In this document: in pieces, positions 54,762 through 63,181 of the stretch
Numbering within the stretch: the stretch's first letter is position 1
Layout of the letters: every line of letters begins with the position of its first letter
Origin: Lachnospira sp.
GTDB taxonomy: Bacteria; Bacillota; Clostridia; Lachnospirales; Lachnospiraceae
Assembly: GCA_015057605.1 (NCBI GenBank)
Contig: SVDX01000004.1
Location: 52,894 to 116,893 of the forward strand
Length of the DNA stretch: 64,000 nt
Direction of reading: 5' to 3'
The notes under the pieces: generated by a model
Seen by the model: only the letters and a program-made list of their open reading frames with translations
Databases searched by the model: none
Told to the model about the DNA's origin: nothing
Position numbers and translations under genes: made by a program

Positions 54762-55505
54762 TTAAGCATTTGTCGTGATGTATATATCATCAAATATATT
54801 TTCCTGCACAATGCTTATTGTTCCATTTTTTATAAGCTCTAATACTATCAAAAATGTTACTATTATCTGCATCTTTGATGTGTTGTTTTCTAATAGTTGT
54901 CTGAAGCTACATTTCTTATTGCTTGATAAGTAAGCCTTAACCTGTTCAGCCCTTGCCTCCATGTTAACTTCTTCTCTCTCAATTCGTCCAAATGTACTTC
55001 TAATAGGGTCAATTTTGTTCTTTTGACGTTTCATAACCTCTGCAAATATTGAATTAAGCTTTGCTAAGGTCACATCACCAACAAGTTCTTTCATATCTAT
55101 TGGCGGTTCATAAGCCTCAACCTCTTTTGGCATAGTAGCATTTTTATAAAATGCTTTTGTCGCATCTAAATATCTGTCCTTAAGTTCAAATGACATATAC
55201 TTATACATTTTATGCTCTAAAAGCTTTTGTACTAAATCCTGTCTTGGGTCTTCAACTTCACCATCCTCATTAACCTCTGCCGGTAAAAGCATTTTTGCCT
55301 TAATGTCAAGCAAAGTTGCAGACATAACCAAAAATTCGCTAACGACATTAAGATCCTTCGTCTCCATATTGTTAACATATTCAAGGTATTGCTCTGTTAT
55401 AAGAACAATTGGGATGTCATATATATTTACTTTATTTTTGTCAATTAAATGAAGCAAAAGGTCTAAAGGTCCTTCAAATGCTTCAAGCTTTACTGATATA
55501 CTCAT
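54762..55505 (-). CDS. scpA: Segregation and condensation protein A
   Basis: 247 residues. N-terminal VKLEAFEGPLDLLLHLIDKNKVNIYDIPI is the kleisin signature, followed by YLEYVNNMETKDLNVVSEFLVMSATLLDIKAKMLLP and a C-terminal winged helix. Bridges the SMC heads together with ScpB. Confidence 0.96.
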   Translation of the reverse strand: MSISVKLEAFEGPLDLLLHLIDKNKVNIYDIPIVLITEQYLEYVNNMETKDLNVVSEFLVMSATLLDIKAKMLLPAEVNEDGEVEDPRQDLVQKLLEHKMYKYMSFELKDRYLDATKAFYKNATMPKEVEAYEPPIDMKELVGDVTLAKLNSIFAEVMKRQKNKIDPIRSTFGRIEREEVNMEARAEQVKAYLSSNKKCSFRQLLENNTSKMQIIVTFLIVLELIKNGTISIVQENIFDDIYITTNA

Positions 55506-55569
55506 TTTGTCACCTCACGGAGTGTTTTGTTCAATTAGGAAATAACTATTGAACCAAAAACATTACATT

Positions 55570-56370
55570 CTATTTTACACTAAAGCAAACAATTTCACAA
55601 GGATTAAAAATTCTTAATTTTAATGAATGTGTTCCAACTCCGCTGCTTAGTATCATCTTGCTTTCGCCCTCTTTATAGAGTCCACAGGTATATTTAGGAA
55701 ATATTGTAAAATCCGGAGCCATAACTCCTCTTGATTTTGGTATACGAACTATTCCTCCATGATAATGTCCTGACAATACTAAATCAGCTCCCCACGCTGC
55801 ATATTGCTTAAAATATTTTGGATTATGCGCGATAAGAATCTCATATTTGGACTTGTCCGCTTTTCCAACAAGTCCCTCAATATAATCATCCTTCATTTTT
55901 TGTCTTTTTAATCTTTTATAATATTCTCTTTCAATTTCAAGGCCTGTAAGTTTTATTACTGAGTCACCTTTTTTTAATTCGACGGAATCATTAATTAAAT
56001 GGACGATATTATTTTTTGCTAATTCATTTACCAATTCATCATACATACTGCCATATGTATCTTTATATATTTTTGTTCTGTATTCGTGATTACCATTAGC
56101 CATATACACCGGTGCTATCTTTGCAAGCTGTTCTAATAACGCATATGCTCTTTTATTGTTAGTGCCTGGTATAGCTGTTATTATATCTCCTGCAATAATT
56201 ATACAAAAAGGCGCTATTTCCTTAACTTTTTCAATAATTAAATTTAGATTTAATTTATAATCATTGTTATGAAAATCCGATATCATCACAAATTTAGTTC
56301 CTTTAAAGTCACTTATTCTTGAATCTGATTCTATTTCATAATTTGCAGTTATAAGTTTTTTCAAATTCAT
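55570..56370 (-). CDS. Calcineurin-like metallophosphoesterase
   Basis: 266 residues from ATG 56370, with AAGAGG just upstream (the frame extends to 56424). Motifs in order: MISDFHNND, IAGDII, NGNHEY, IAHNP, SGHYHGG, the complete two-metal site. Similar to the Firmicute YkuE/YaeI group; substrate unknown. Divergent from the BrkB gene. Confidence 0.9.
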   Translation of the reverse strand: MNLKKLITANYEIESDSRISDFKGTKFVMISDFHNNDYKLNLNLIIEKVKEIAPFCIIIAGDIITAIPGTNNKRAYALLEQLAKIAPVYMANGNHEYRTKIYKDTYGSMYDELVNELAKNNIVHLINDSVELKKGDSVIKLTGLEIEREYYKRLKRQKMKDDYIEGLVGKADKSKYEILIAHNPKYFKQYAAWGADLVLSGHYHGGIVRIPKSRGVMAPDFTIFPKYTCGLYKEGESKMILSSGVGTHSLKLRIFNPCEIVCFSVK

Positions 56371-56440
56371 TTCCTCTTTTCTATTGATATTATGCGCCTC
56401 AACGAATATACTAATTATATACAATTAATGAGGTTTAAAT

Positions 56441-57286
56441 ATGAACATTAGTGAATTTATCAAGATTTCCAAAGAAGTTATACTAAAGCTAAAAAAAGAT
56501 TACGTGAGTGCATTTGCTGCGCAGGTTGCATTCTATGTTATCTTGTGCTTTTTTCCATTCTTACTCTTACTTCTTACACTAATACAATTTACGCCATTAA
56601 CTGAAGCTACACTTATGAGCTTTGTAAATGATTTTGCGCCATCCCTATTTCGTTCAATTATAATAAGTGCAATTGCTGAGCTTTATCAAAGTGTATCTCC
56701 TACCCTAATCTCTATTACTGCTGTTTTAGCAATTTGGTCATCAAGTAAGGTGTTTGTATCTTTAATTAGAGGCTTCAACAAAATCTATGAAATTGACGAA
56801 TCCCGTAATTATTTCATTCTACGTTTTGTAGGAATGCTATACACTATGGTATTTATTATAACAATTATTGCCAGTCTTTCAATACTTGTATTTGGTCAAA
56901 AGATTATTAATCTATTAAAGACTCCTGCGCCTTTAATTGCTAACTTAATCGAGCTTATATTTAGTCAAAGAATTCTTGTAGCATTTCTTGTACTTACCTT
57001 ACTCTTTATGTTTGCATTTAAATATATTCCTAACAGAAAGTCTTCACTAACCATGGAGTTTCCAGGTGCAGCCACTGCTTCTGCAGGATTAATTATATTT
57101 TCAACTATATACTCAATCTATGTAAATAACAACATTGCCTCGACTATGTATGGTAGTCTTGGAACATTAGTATTCACTATGTTTTGGATATATTTTTGTG
57201 TATATATGTTATTCATAGGCGCTGAAGTCAACGCCTACTTTCACAAATATATTTACAAAAATTCTAATACACACATTCAATCTTAG
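56441..57286 (+). CDS. YihY/BrkB family membrane protein
   Basis: 281 residues, six hydrophobic helices. AAQVAFYVILCFFPFLLLLLTLIQ at the start and IWSSSKVFVSLIRGFNKIYE, PGAATASAGLIIFSTIYSIYV and MFWIYFCVYMLFIGAEVNAYF toward the end are the family blocks. Once called ribonuclease BN by mistake; true role unknown. Its 3' end overlaps the convergent SpoIID-domain gene by 23 bases. Confidence 0.92.
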   Translation: MNISEFIKISKEVILKLKKDYVSAFAAQVAFYVILCFFPFLLLLLTLIQFTPLTEATLMSFVNDFAPSLFRSIIISAIAELYQSVSPTLISITAVLAIWSSSKVFVSLIRGFNKIYEIDESRNYFILRFVGMLYTMVFIITIIASLSILVFGQKIINLLKTPAPLIANLIELIFSQRILVAFLVLTLLFMFAFKYIPNRKSSLTMEFPGAATASAGLIIFSTIYSIYVNNNIASTMYGSLGTLVFTMFWIYFCVYMLFIGAEVNAYFHKYIYKNSNTHIQS

Positions 57287-59594
57287 TATTTCTATAGAAT
57301 AAATATAGTATCTGTTCATATGTCATGCCCGCCTTGGTCATGGCATATGCTCCGTTTTGGCTCATTCCAGCGCCATGTCCGTATCCACCGCCATACAATG
57401 TATAACCGGCAAGATTTTCGCCTTCATAATATGGCTCTAAATATACAAATGCACTTGGAAGGTCAGATGTATATGAATTGCCGCCAAGGTGGTTATTTAG
57501 CTTAAGACTCTTTGAGCCAAGCAAATGTCTAATATTCGCCTGATTTATTACCTTCACAGTCGCCTTAGTACCATGAAGTATTATTTCATCAAGCACACCG
57601 CCATCAAGTCTTTTTACAGTTTCTATTCTTGTAATATTACCTATATCTGAGATTTCTTTTGAAACGTATTTTCCATTTTCAAGAGTAAGAATGTATGATT
57701 TTGAATTATTATATCTTGCTCCAAGTCTTGCATTTACCATTGTACTAATTTGAGCAAGATCAAGCTTTACATTCCATCTGTATAATGCAAATTCTGTTTC
57801 ATAATCACCACTTTGTGGATTTTTTATAAATGCAGCAAAGTTTTCCTCATTAGTTAAATCCATTGCTGTTCTGTCAGGATTTAATCGCACAGCATAAATG
57901 TAATCGTCTGGATTAGTAGTATGCCAAATATTCAAATCTGTTGTATAACCGCACGAGGTTGAATAATAATATGTTGTAACTACATCCTCGCCTTTTTTTA
58001 GCACCTGTCCATAGGTCTGTCTTACAGCCTCATTAGACACAAGCTGTTCCTTGTAATTATTGTAAGCCTGAAATGATACTGTATCATTTACATGAGCGCC
58101 ATATTCACGCAATCTATTTTGTCTGAGCTGATTATACGCATAGCTTCTTGCACATACCGCCTGAACCTTAAGAGCTTCAAGTCCATAGCTTACAGGCATC
58201 TCATTTGGCACAACACCATACAGATATTCTTCAATAAATATCTCATTTATAACCAAAAGCCCTTTTTCATGGTTAACAATCTCCATTGTTCCATAATACG
58301 ATGGCGTGCCATAATTCTTCTTAATTGACTCAATTGTCACCTTACCACCTGTAGTGAGAGGCACAATCTTAATTCTTCCTTCTTTCAAAAGTTCGCTTGA
58401 TGCATCCACCTGCACCTTTTCGCCCTTAGTAAATGTTTTTTCAAGCTCGCCATATTTTACAACAAAATCACTTGTAGCACTAAATGTTACACTCGAATGA
58501 AAATTTGAATCCGAATTATTGGTATCAGTTACAATAACCCTTATATTGTCTGCCTCTAAAGGCTTTGTAATAATTGCACCGCACATTTGTCCATTAGCCA
58601 CAATAAAATCCTGTAATTCATAGCCAATCACAATATCATCAAGAGATTTTGTTTCTATCTTTCCATAATTTTTATATATCTTATAGTTATTAGAAATTGG
58701 AATACTTCCATAACCTTCAATTTCAATAACATCCTTTGTTACCTTGAGCACCTTCCCGCGCACAGTATCCTCTTTTTTATTAATTTGAGACACTTTGCCA
58801 TCCTTAATTACTATATCGCCTAATGTGCTCTCTATCTTGCTCTCAAGACTTTCTACATTAAAGGTTCTAAACACGTCATACATAAATGTATAAACTGACT
58901 TGCCTTCGCCTAATACAATCCATACATTTTCATATAGTATTTCATCAGGAAGCGCTTTGGTTATATAAACAATCTCATTGTCTCGTAAATATAGCTCTAC
59001 CTTTTTATCTACTTTATCATCAACATTTATACCAAATGCATTTAAACTACCTTCAGTGGTATAAACCTCTGTAGCTGATAAACCTTCTATATTATTGCTG
59101 TTGCCTAAAATAACTCTATTTTGAAGCTTAACTGCACCATTAACATCTATTTTCTTTAAGATAAGCTCGTACGCTTTAAGAAAATCATTTCTTTCAACCA
59201 AAGCATTATCTTTCTTTTTATCAAGCTTAAATCCTAATTCTTTTTCAAGCTGAGAAACATCTATACTGGCCCATTTCACTATATTCTTGAAATCCGAATA
59301 TAAAAGTGCTGTATACTTTCCGTTTGACGTCGCCTTAGTCTTTTCTTTGTCAAATATATTCTCAATATACATATAGTTCATATATGCATCATACCAGTCA
59401 CTACTTTGTGAAGTTCTAATAAGTTCACTTTCAGACATTTTTGCCAAGGTTATCATCTTAGCTACTTCAACGTTAGATATCGCATCCAACTTATTTTTGG
59501 ATTTATTATGTAAAAAAATAGTTACTGCTGTAATCACTATTGCAAGTAACAAAATAATAGATGTTATAATAATTGCGCTCTTCTTATTTACCAT
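57264..59594 (-). CDS. SpoIID/LytB domain protein (lytic transglycosylase-like)
   Basis: 776 residues. An N-terminal helix (IIITSIILLLAIVITAVTIFLH) anchors the protein outside. The long middle (about 50-400) has no family I recognise, beyond beta-rich stretches. The C-terminal ~330 residues are the SpoIID domain: EYLYGVVPNEMPVSYGLEALKVQAVCARSYA with the catalytic Glu, then TSCGYTTDLNIWH and YGGGYGHGAGMSQNGAYAMTKAG. Likely cleaves denuded glycan strands during sporulation or division. Much longer than SpoIID (~340), so it is a relative rather than spoIID itself. Confidence 0.88.
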   Translation of the reverse strand: MVNKKSAIIITSIILLLAIVITAVTIFLHNKSKNKLDAISNVEVAKMITLAKMSESELIRTSQSSDWYDAYMNYMYIENIFDKEKTKATSNGKYTALLYSDFKNIVKWASIDVSQLEKELGFKLDKKKDNALVERNDFLKAYELILKKIDVNGAVKLQNRVILGNSNNIEGLSATEVYTTEGSLNAFGINVDDKVDKKVELYLRDNEIVYITKALPDEILYENVWIVLGEGKSVYTFMYDVFRTFNVESLESKIESTLGDIVIKDGKVSQINKKEDTVRGKVLKVTKDVIEIEGYGSIPISNNYKIYKNYGKIETKSLDDIVIGYELQDFIVANGQMCGAIITKPLEADNIRVIVTDTNNSDSNFHSSVTFSATSDFVVKYGELEKTFTKGEKVQVDASSELLKEGRIKIVPLTTGGKVTIESIKKNYGTPSYYGTMEIVNHEKGLLVINEIFIEEYLYGVVPNEMPVSYGLEALKVQAVCARSYAYNQLRQNRLREYGAHVNDTVSFQAYNNYKEQLVSNEAVRQTYGQVLKKGEDVVTTYYYSTSCGYTTDLNIWHTTNPDDYIYAVRLNPDRTAMDLTNEENFAAFIKNPQSGDYETEFALYRWNVKLDLAQISTMVNARLGARYNNSKSYILTLENGKYVSKEISDIGNITRIETVKRLDGGVLDEIILHGTKATVKVINQANIRHLLGSKSLKLNNHLGGNSYTSDLPSAFVYLEPYYEGENLAGYTLYGGGYGHGAGMSQNGAYAMTKAGMTYEQILYLFYRNTKIECVY

Positions 59595-59618
59595 AGCAAA
59601 ACCTCTCTTATAAATAAC

Positions 59619-59640
59619 AAAAAGGGGTACTCCCCTTTTT
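59619..59640. terminator. Hairpin in front of the SpoIID-domain gene
   Basis: Perfect stem AAAAAGGGG / CCCCTTTTT with a 4-base loop and T tracts both ways. It follows the ncRNA on the minus strand and could be its second terminator. Confidence 0.7.
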
Positions 59641-59673
59641 TAAGTGAACAAGTCCACATATATTTCTATAAAC

Positions 59674-59881
59674 AAAAAAACCCAAAATGCCGGTCCTGTT
59701 ATTTTGACGCCTAGCTAAGCTAGGTGGGTAACCGCACTTACACCGCTGCCTTCCACCGGAAATAAAATTTCAAAAATGAGGCCTGACATTAGTGTAAAAA
59801 TATAGGAATCCCTTTTAAAATGATGTAGGTTCAAAATCGCAGGTTATCGCACATCCCAGGCAGTTATTCATATATTTCTTT
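59674..59881 (-). ncRNA. ssrS: 6S RNA-like noncoding RNA gene, about 208 nt
   Basis: The 356-base gap between the VOC gene and the SpoIID-domain gene has no credible ORF on the minus strand but a very good promoter (59888-59916). The transcript has GATGT/ACATC near the 5' end, TTACAC/GTGTAA in the middle, the hairpin CCTAGC/GCTAGG, and TGCC near the 5' end pairing with GGCA near the 3' end, then CAAAAT/ATTTTG and seven T. Size, strong promoter, end-to-end pairing and blocks such as GGTTACCCACC and GTCAGGCC recall 6S RNA of clostridia as I remember it. An SRP RNA is the main alternative. Family assignment is unverified. Confidence 0.6.
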
Positions 59882-59887
59882 AGTACT

Positions 59888-59916
59888 ATTATACCCCATT
59901 ATATGCATTTTATCAA
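59888..59916 (-). promoter_or_regulatory. Strong promoter of the ncRNA gene
   Basis: Minus strand TTGATA (59916-59911), 17-base spacer, TATAAT (59893-59888), with start expected near 59881. It is downstream of the VOC gene stop at 59951. Confidence 0.82.
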
Positions 59917-59950
59917 TAAAATTATTACTATAAAAATTTGCCTTTTTATT

Positions 59951-60403
59951 TTATTTACCCATAGCCATTTCATCATATGGACCTGTTATTTCTATTGTAT
60001 TATCATCCGGGTCTTTCATTGAAAAATAGTAATATGGATTACGCGCATTAATATATCTAATTTCAGTAATTTTGATACCAATACCTATTTCACATATTCT
60101 ATCATATTCATTTTTCAAATCCTTTGTAGATAAATTAATGACAACTTTTCCAGTATTTTTCATTTCTGCAATTTTAACACAATCATCATATTCCTCGTAC
60201 ACTTTTCCTTTAGTCATTACTTTATCTGGATTTTCAAAATCAAAATATCCATTCATGATACACAAACGAAAACCGTCGATATTAAATATGGCAAACCTAT
60301 TCATATTTTGTGCTGAAACCTCTCGTTCTAACAGCATTTTATAAAACTGTACTGATTTATCGAAATCTTTAACAATAAGATACATAGCACCTGACGAAAT
60401 CAT
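59951..60403 (-). CDS. VOC family (glyoxalase/bleomycin-resistance-fold) protein
   Basis: 150 residues from ATG 60403 with AAAGGAAG upstream; the longer frame runs back through the pckA terminator. Two beta-alpha-beta-beta-beta units: SGAMYLIVKDFDKSVQFYKMLL and the C-terminal YYFSMKDPDDNTIEITGPYDE with the Glu metal ligand. Enzyme or binding protein; substrate not predictable. Confidence 0.85.
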   Translation of the reverse strand: MISSGAMYLIVKDFDKSVQFYKMLLEREVSAQNMNRFAIFNIDGFRLCIMNGYFDFENPDKVMTKGKVYEEYDDCVKIAEMKNTGKVVINLSTKDLKNEYDRICEIGIGIKITEIRYINARNPYYYFSMKDPDDNTIEITGPYDEMAMGK

Positions 60404-60439
60404 AATTAACTTCCTTTCATTTACCACAACATATACAAC

Positions 60440-60464
60440 AAAAGAGGCCATAAAAGCCTCTTTT
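60440..60464 (-). terminator. Intrinsic terminator of pckA
   Basis: Stem AAAAGAGGC (60440-60448) / GCCTCTTTT (60456-60464), 7-base loop, starting 16 bases after the pckA stop; the tail has only TTGTTG, so it may leak into the VOC gene. Confidence 0.72.
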
Positions 60465-60479
60465 GCGATATATTTTATA

Positions 60480-62186
60480 TTAGCCTAATTCTGCAACAAT
60501 TTTCTTTAAAGCATCTAATGCTTCTGCTGGAAGTGCGTCATAGCCTTCCTTCTTTGTGTTAAAGTCTTCAACAGCCTTAACACGTGTCTGCATAGCTGCC
60601 TTTAATTCTGCAACATAGCTTGCATCGTTCATATCAGGTGTGAAGTCGCCTGTCTTACCTGACCAGTCATACATAATTTCGATGTCTGAGAATGGTCCCC
60701 ATTGTTCAAACTTAGCCTTTCCTTCAACGATTGTTTCAAGAATACCTAATGTATCTGCTGGTTTAACCTTCTTACCCATGAAATCGCCTGTGTTAACGAT
60801 GTAGCAATCTACGTTCTTTTCCTCAACTAACTTCTTGAACTTCTCATAGTCATTTACTAATGGGTATGTTCTGAATGGGTTAGCATATGGTACGATACGG
60901 ATAGCATTTAAGTCTGTACCAGCTGCAACTCTTTCTGCAGTTGAAGTCTTTGTAGCAAGTGTAGCACCCATAACTGATGCTAAAGCTGAACCGCTTAACT
61001 TAACTACTGGTGGAATTGTAGGATCCTTCATAATCCAGAAGATTGCATTAACTGGAGCATCAATCTTGTCTACACGGTTTGGAGACCATAACTTAGACTT
61101 GATAGCACGTCCGTTACCATTTCTGATATCTTCTGTTACTAACTGAATCTTTCCTTCTGAATCCATTGTACATGAGCAGTTCTGAGCAGATAATAAATAT
61201 TCATTATCTGGACAACCTGTAGGATAATCTGAAGTCTTATCAAAGTATGTTGGCTCTAATGCGATTGAAGCACATGTATCTGTGTTGATAATGAATGCAT
61301 CATCATGAAGAACCTTAATTTCATACTTACCACCATGCTTAGCATGTGTAAGAGTTGACTTACCTGAACCTGAAAGACCATATACTGAAGCAACATACTT
61401 GCTACCATCAGCTAAGATATATTCTTTCTGTCCACCGTGGCATGATGCATAACCATTTCTATTAGCTAAAGCCCAAGCCATTGTAAGTGTACCCTTCTTG
61501 TGCTCACCAAAGTACTTCATACCAAGGATTGCAGCGCAGTTTTGATTTGTATCAAAATAGCAAAGTGTAAGTGGATCGCTTAAACAGCTGTAATCAACAT
61601 CAGGTCTGTTACCTGGTACCCACTGCGGATCAGAGAAAATGTAAATATCTGGCTCATTACCATTACCTACTGGTTTAGAGTTCTTGTACATCTTAACATA
61701 TTCATCTGACATATATTGGAAGTTAATCATCCAGTTGTAAAGAAGATTTTCTTCTCCTTCTGGGATTAAAAGGTGAGCCTTAACCATAAATTCTGGATCA
61801 AGACCTACGAAACATTCTGCATGATACATTGTTTTCCAACGTGTTTCATAAATAGCATCCATAACTACTTTATCAAGTTTAACTTCATCAACACCTGGTT
61901 CGCCCTTAATACGACGAGCTGTTGCGTAACGGCCTGTTACTGCACCATCGTTGAATAATAATACCTTTGCATCTTTTTCAAGACCAAATGTCTCACCATC
62001 TTTAACAGGCATATCAGTTACTACTGTACCTGGTGAATTCTTAGCTAATTCATATGCTTCCTTTAATGTATTAACCTTAACTACATTGTTGCCATAAAAA
62101 GCAGCTTCAATAATTGAACGTGTTCTAGAGAAACCTGGCTTACCAGCGCCGATTTCGCTAATTGGATAATAAGCTTTTGTTGACAT
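60480..62186 (-). CDS. pckA: Phosphoenolpyruvate carboxykinase (ATP)
   Basis: 568 residues. Kinase-1a loop GLSGSGKSTLTHAKHGG, the metal-binding LHDDAFIINTD, and the downstream nucleotide-binding region (RDIRNGNGRAI, then VNAIFWIMKDPTIPP). Interconverts oxaloacetate + ATP and PEP + CO2 + ADP; in anaerobes it often runs toward oxaloacetate. Typical Lachnospiraceae version, highly codon-biased. AAGGAGGA upstream. Own promoter and terminator. Confidence 0.95.
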   Translation of the reverse strand: MSTKAYYPISEIGAGKPGFSRTRSIIEAAFYGNNVVKVNTLKEAYELAKNSPGTVVTDMPVKDGETFGLEKDAKVLLFNDGAVTGRYATARRIKGEPGVDEVKLDKVVMDAIYETRWKTMYHAECFVGLDPEFMVKAHLLIPEGEENLLYNWMINFQYMSDEYVKMYKNSKPVGNGNEPDIYIFSDPQWVPGNRPDVDYSCLSDPLTLCYFDTNQNCAAILGMKYFGEHKKGTLTMAWALANRNGYASCHGGQKEYILADGSKYVASVYGLSGSGKSTLTHAKHGGKYEIKVLHDDAFIINTDTCASIALEPTYFDKTSDYPTGCPDNEYLLSAQNCSCTMDSEGKIQLVTEDIRNGNGRAIKSKLWSPNRVDKIDAPVNAIFWIMKDPTIPPVVKLSGSALASVMGATLATKTSTAERVAAGTDLNAIRIVPYANPFRTYPLVNDYEKFKKLVEEKNVDCYIVNTGDFMGKKVKPADTLGILETIVEGKAKFEQWGPFSDIEIMYDWSGKTGDFTPDMNDASYVAELKAAMQTRVKAVEDFNTKKEGYDALPAEALDALKKIVAELG

Positions 62187-62223
62187 ACTTCGTCCTCCTT
62201 AATAAAATCGAAAATTCCATATA

Positions 62224-62252
62224 ATTATCGCAAAAATCCTAAAAATTGTCAA
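62224..62252 (-). promoter_or_regulatory. Sigma-A promoter of pckA
   Basis: Minus strand TTGACA (62252-62247), 17-base spacer, GATAAT (62229-62224), 38 bases before the ATG. It abuts the stop of the sigma-like gene at 62258. Confidence 0.75.
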
Positions 62253-62257
62253 TAGCT

Positions 62258-63034
62258 CTAGTTTAACAATTTTGTGATTTTTGTAACAAGTTCTTCTTCT
62301 ATTCCTGTTCTTTTTGCAAGTTCTTCATCTGTTGGTGTTCTTTTATATTCTTCAACAAATGCTTTTCTTGCATTTTCAATCACTTGCGCATATTTTAACA
62401 TATCATTTCTCGAATTTTCATCTTTAACTGTCTCATCCACAAGTTTTTCTATATGCGATTCAACCTTATTTTTTAGATATTTTGTAACATCCTTTATTTC
62501 CTTTTCTTCTGTTTTAATTCCCATAACTGATTCAACAAGAGCTATATTAGCCTCCTGAATCAAATCTTCTCTTAAAACTCCAAGATCTGTATATTCCGAA
62601 ACCCATTCAATAACTGCTGTAAGATATAGAGATATCATTTCATTTTCTGCCGTCTTATCCCCAGCCATAACTTTCTCAAGTAGCTTACTTAAATCCACGC
62701 TCTCGTATGTATTAAGCTCCTCAAGTTCCTCAAGATAAAAACTCAAATGCCCTTCCTTTATTTCTTCGTCCTCTAAGTCCTCCTGTGTTTTTTCTTCAGT
62801 CTGCTGTGTTTCCTCTTCTATCGTCGTTTCAAAATAACTTGCATCTTTATCAAAATTTTCAATTTCAATCTTGCTTGCCTTCAAATATGCACAAACTGTT
62901 TCTTTTTGTTCTTTAGAAAATTTAAGTTCTTCAAGAGCTGAATCAATATCTGCCTGCGACAAATAATTATCATTTGCTAATGCTAAGCTTTTAAGACTTT
63001 CCACTATCTCAATAAGTTTATTTTCTTCATTCAT
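62258..63034 (-). CDS. Sigma-70-like protein with degenerate region 2 and no region 4
   Basis: 258 residues. N-terminal NYLSQADIDSALEELKFSKEQKETVCAYLKASKIEI resembles sigma region 1.1. An acidic linker follows (about 70-100). Region 2 appears as ENEMISLYLTAVIEWVSEYTDLGVLREDLIQEANIALVESV, but the following promoter-melting stretch (FSTYATWWIRQAI in real sigmas) is KDVTKYLKNKVESHI, without the aromatic and basic residues. Region 3 is kept (RKAFVEEYKRTPTDEELAKRTGIEEELVTKI). The protein ends there. It may bind core polymerase without recognising promoters; function unknown. Confidence 0.78.
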   Translation of the reverse strand: MNEENKLIEIVESLKSLALANDNYLSQADIDSALEELKFSKEQKETVCAYLKASKIEIENFDKDASYFETTIEEETQQTEEKTQEDLEDEEIKEGHLSFYLEELEELNTYESVDLSKLLEKVMAGDKTAENEMISLYLTAVIEWVSEYTDLGVLREDLIQEANIALVESVMGIKTEEKEIKDVTKYLKNKVESHIEKLVDETVKDENSRNDMLKYAQVIENARKAFVEEYKRTPTDEELAKRTGIEEELVTKITKLLN

Positions 63035-63088
63035 TAAAATGTACCTCTTTCATCAAAACACTATTTAAAATTATGCCATTTTAAGCGC

Positions 63089-63117
63089 ATTTGTCAAGTG
63101 GTATTAACTTGACAAAT
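63089..63117. promoter_or_regulatory. Inverted repeat holding both divergent -35 boxes
   Basis: ATTTGTCAAGT (63089-63099) and its exact complement ACTTGACAAAT (63107-63117), 7-base centre. Each arm contains the TTGACA of one promoter: leftward for the sigma-like gene (-10 CATAAT, 16-base spacer, weaker) and rightward for the RpiB-like gene. Confidence 0.7.
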
Positions 63118-63137
63118 ATCGTGTATTCACTTATAGT
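63109..63137 (+). promoter_or_regulatory. Sigma-A promoter of the RpiB-like gene
   Basis: TTGACA (63109-63114), 17-base spacer, TATAGT (63132-63137), 45 bases before the ATG; a purine-rich GAAAGAAGGA precedes the start. Confidence 0.8.
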
Positions 63138-63181
63138 TTTATAAGGGACATCCCAATATACAAAGAAAGAAGGACTAATAA

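Noticed and set aside
57264..57286. Assembly error at the convergent overlap of BrkB and SpoIID-domain genes
   Set aside because: Both C termini match family expectations; a 23-base convergent overlap is ordinary.
59690..59870. Cobalamin riboswitch in the gap before the SpoIID-domain gene
   Set aside because: Parts resemble B12-riboswitch wording (GGCAGCGGTGTAAGTGCGG), but the conserved GCCACTG box is absent and the downstream gene has no cobalamin link.
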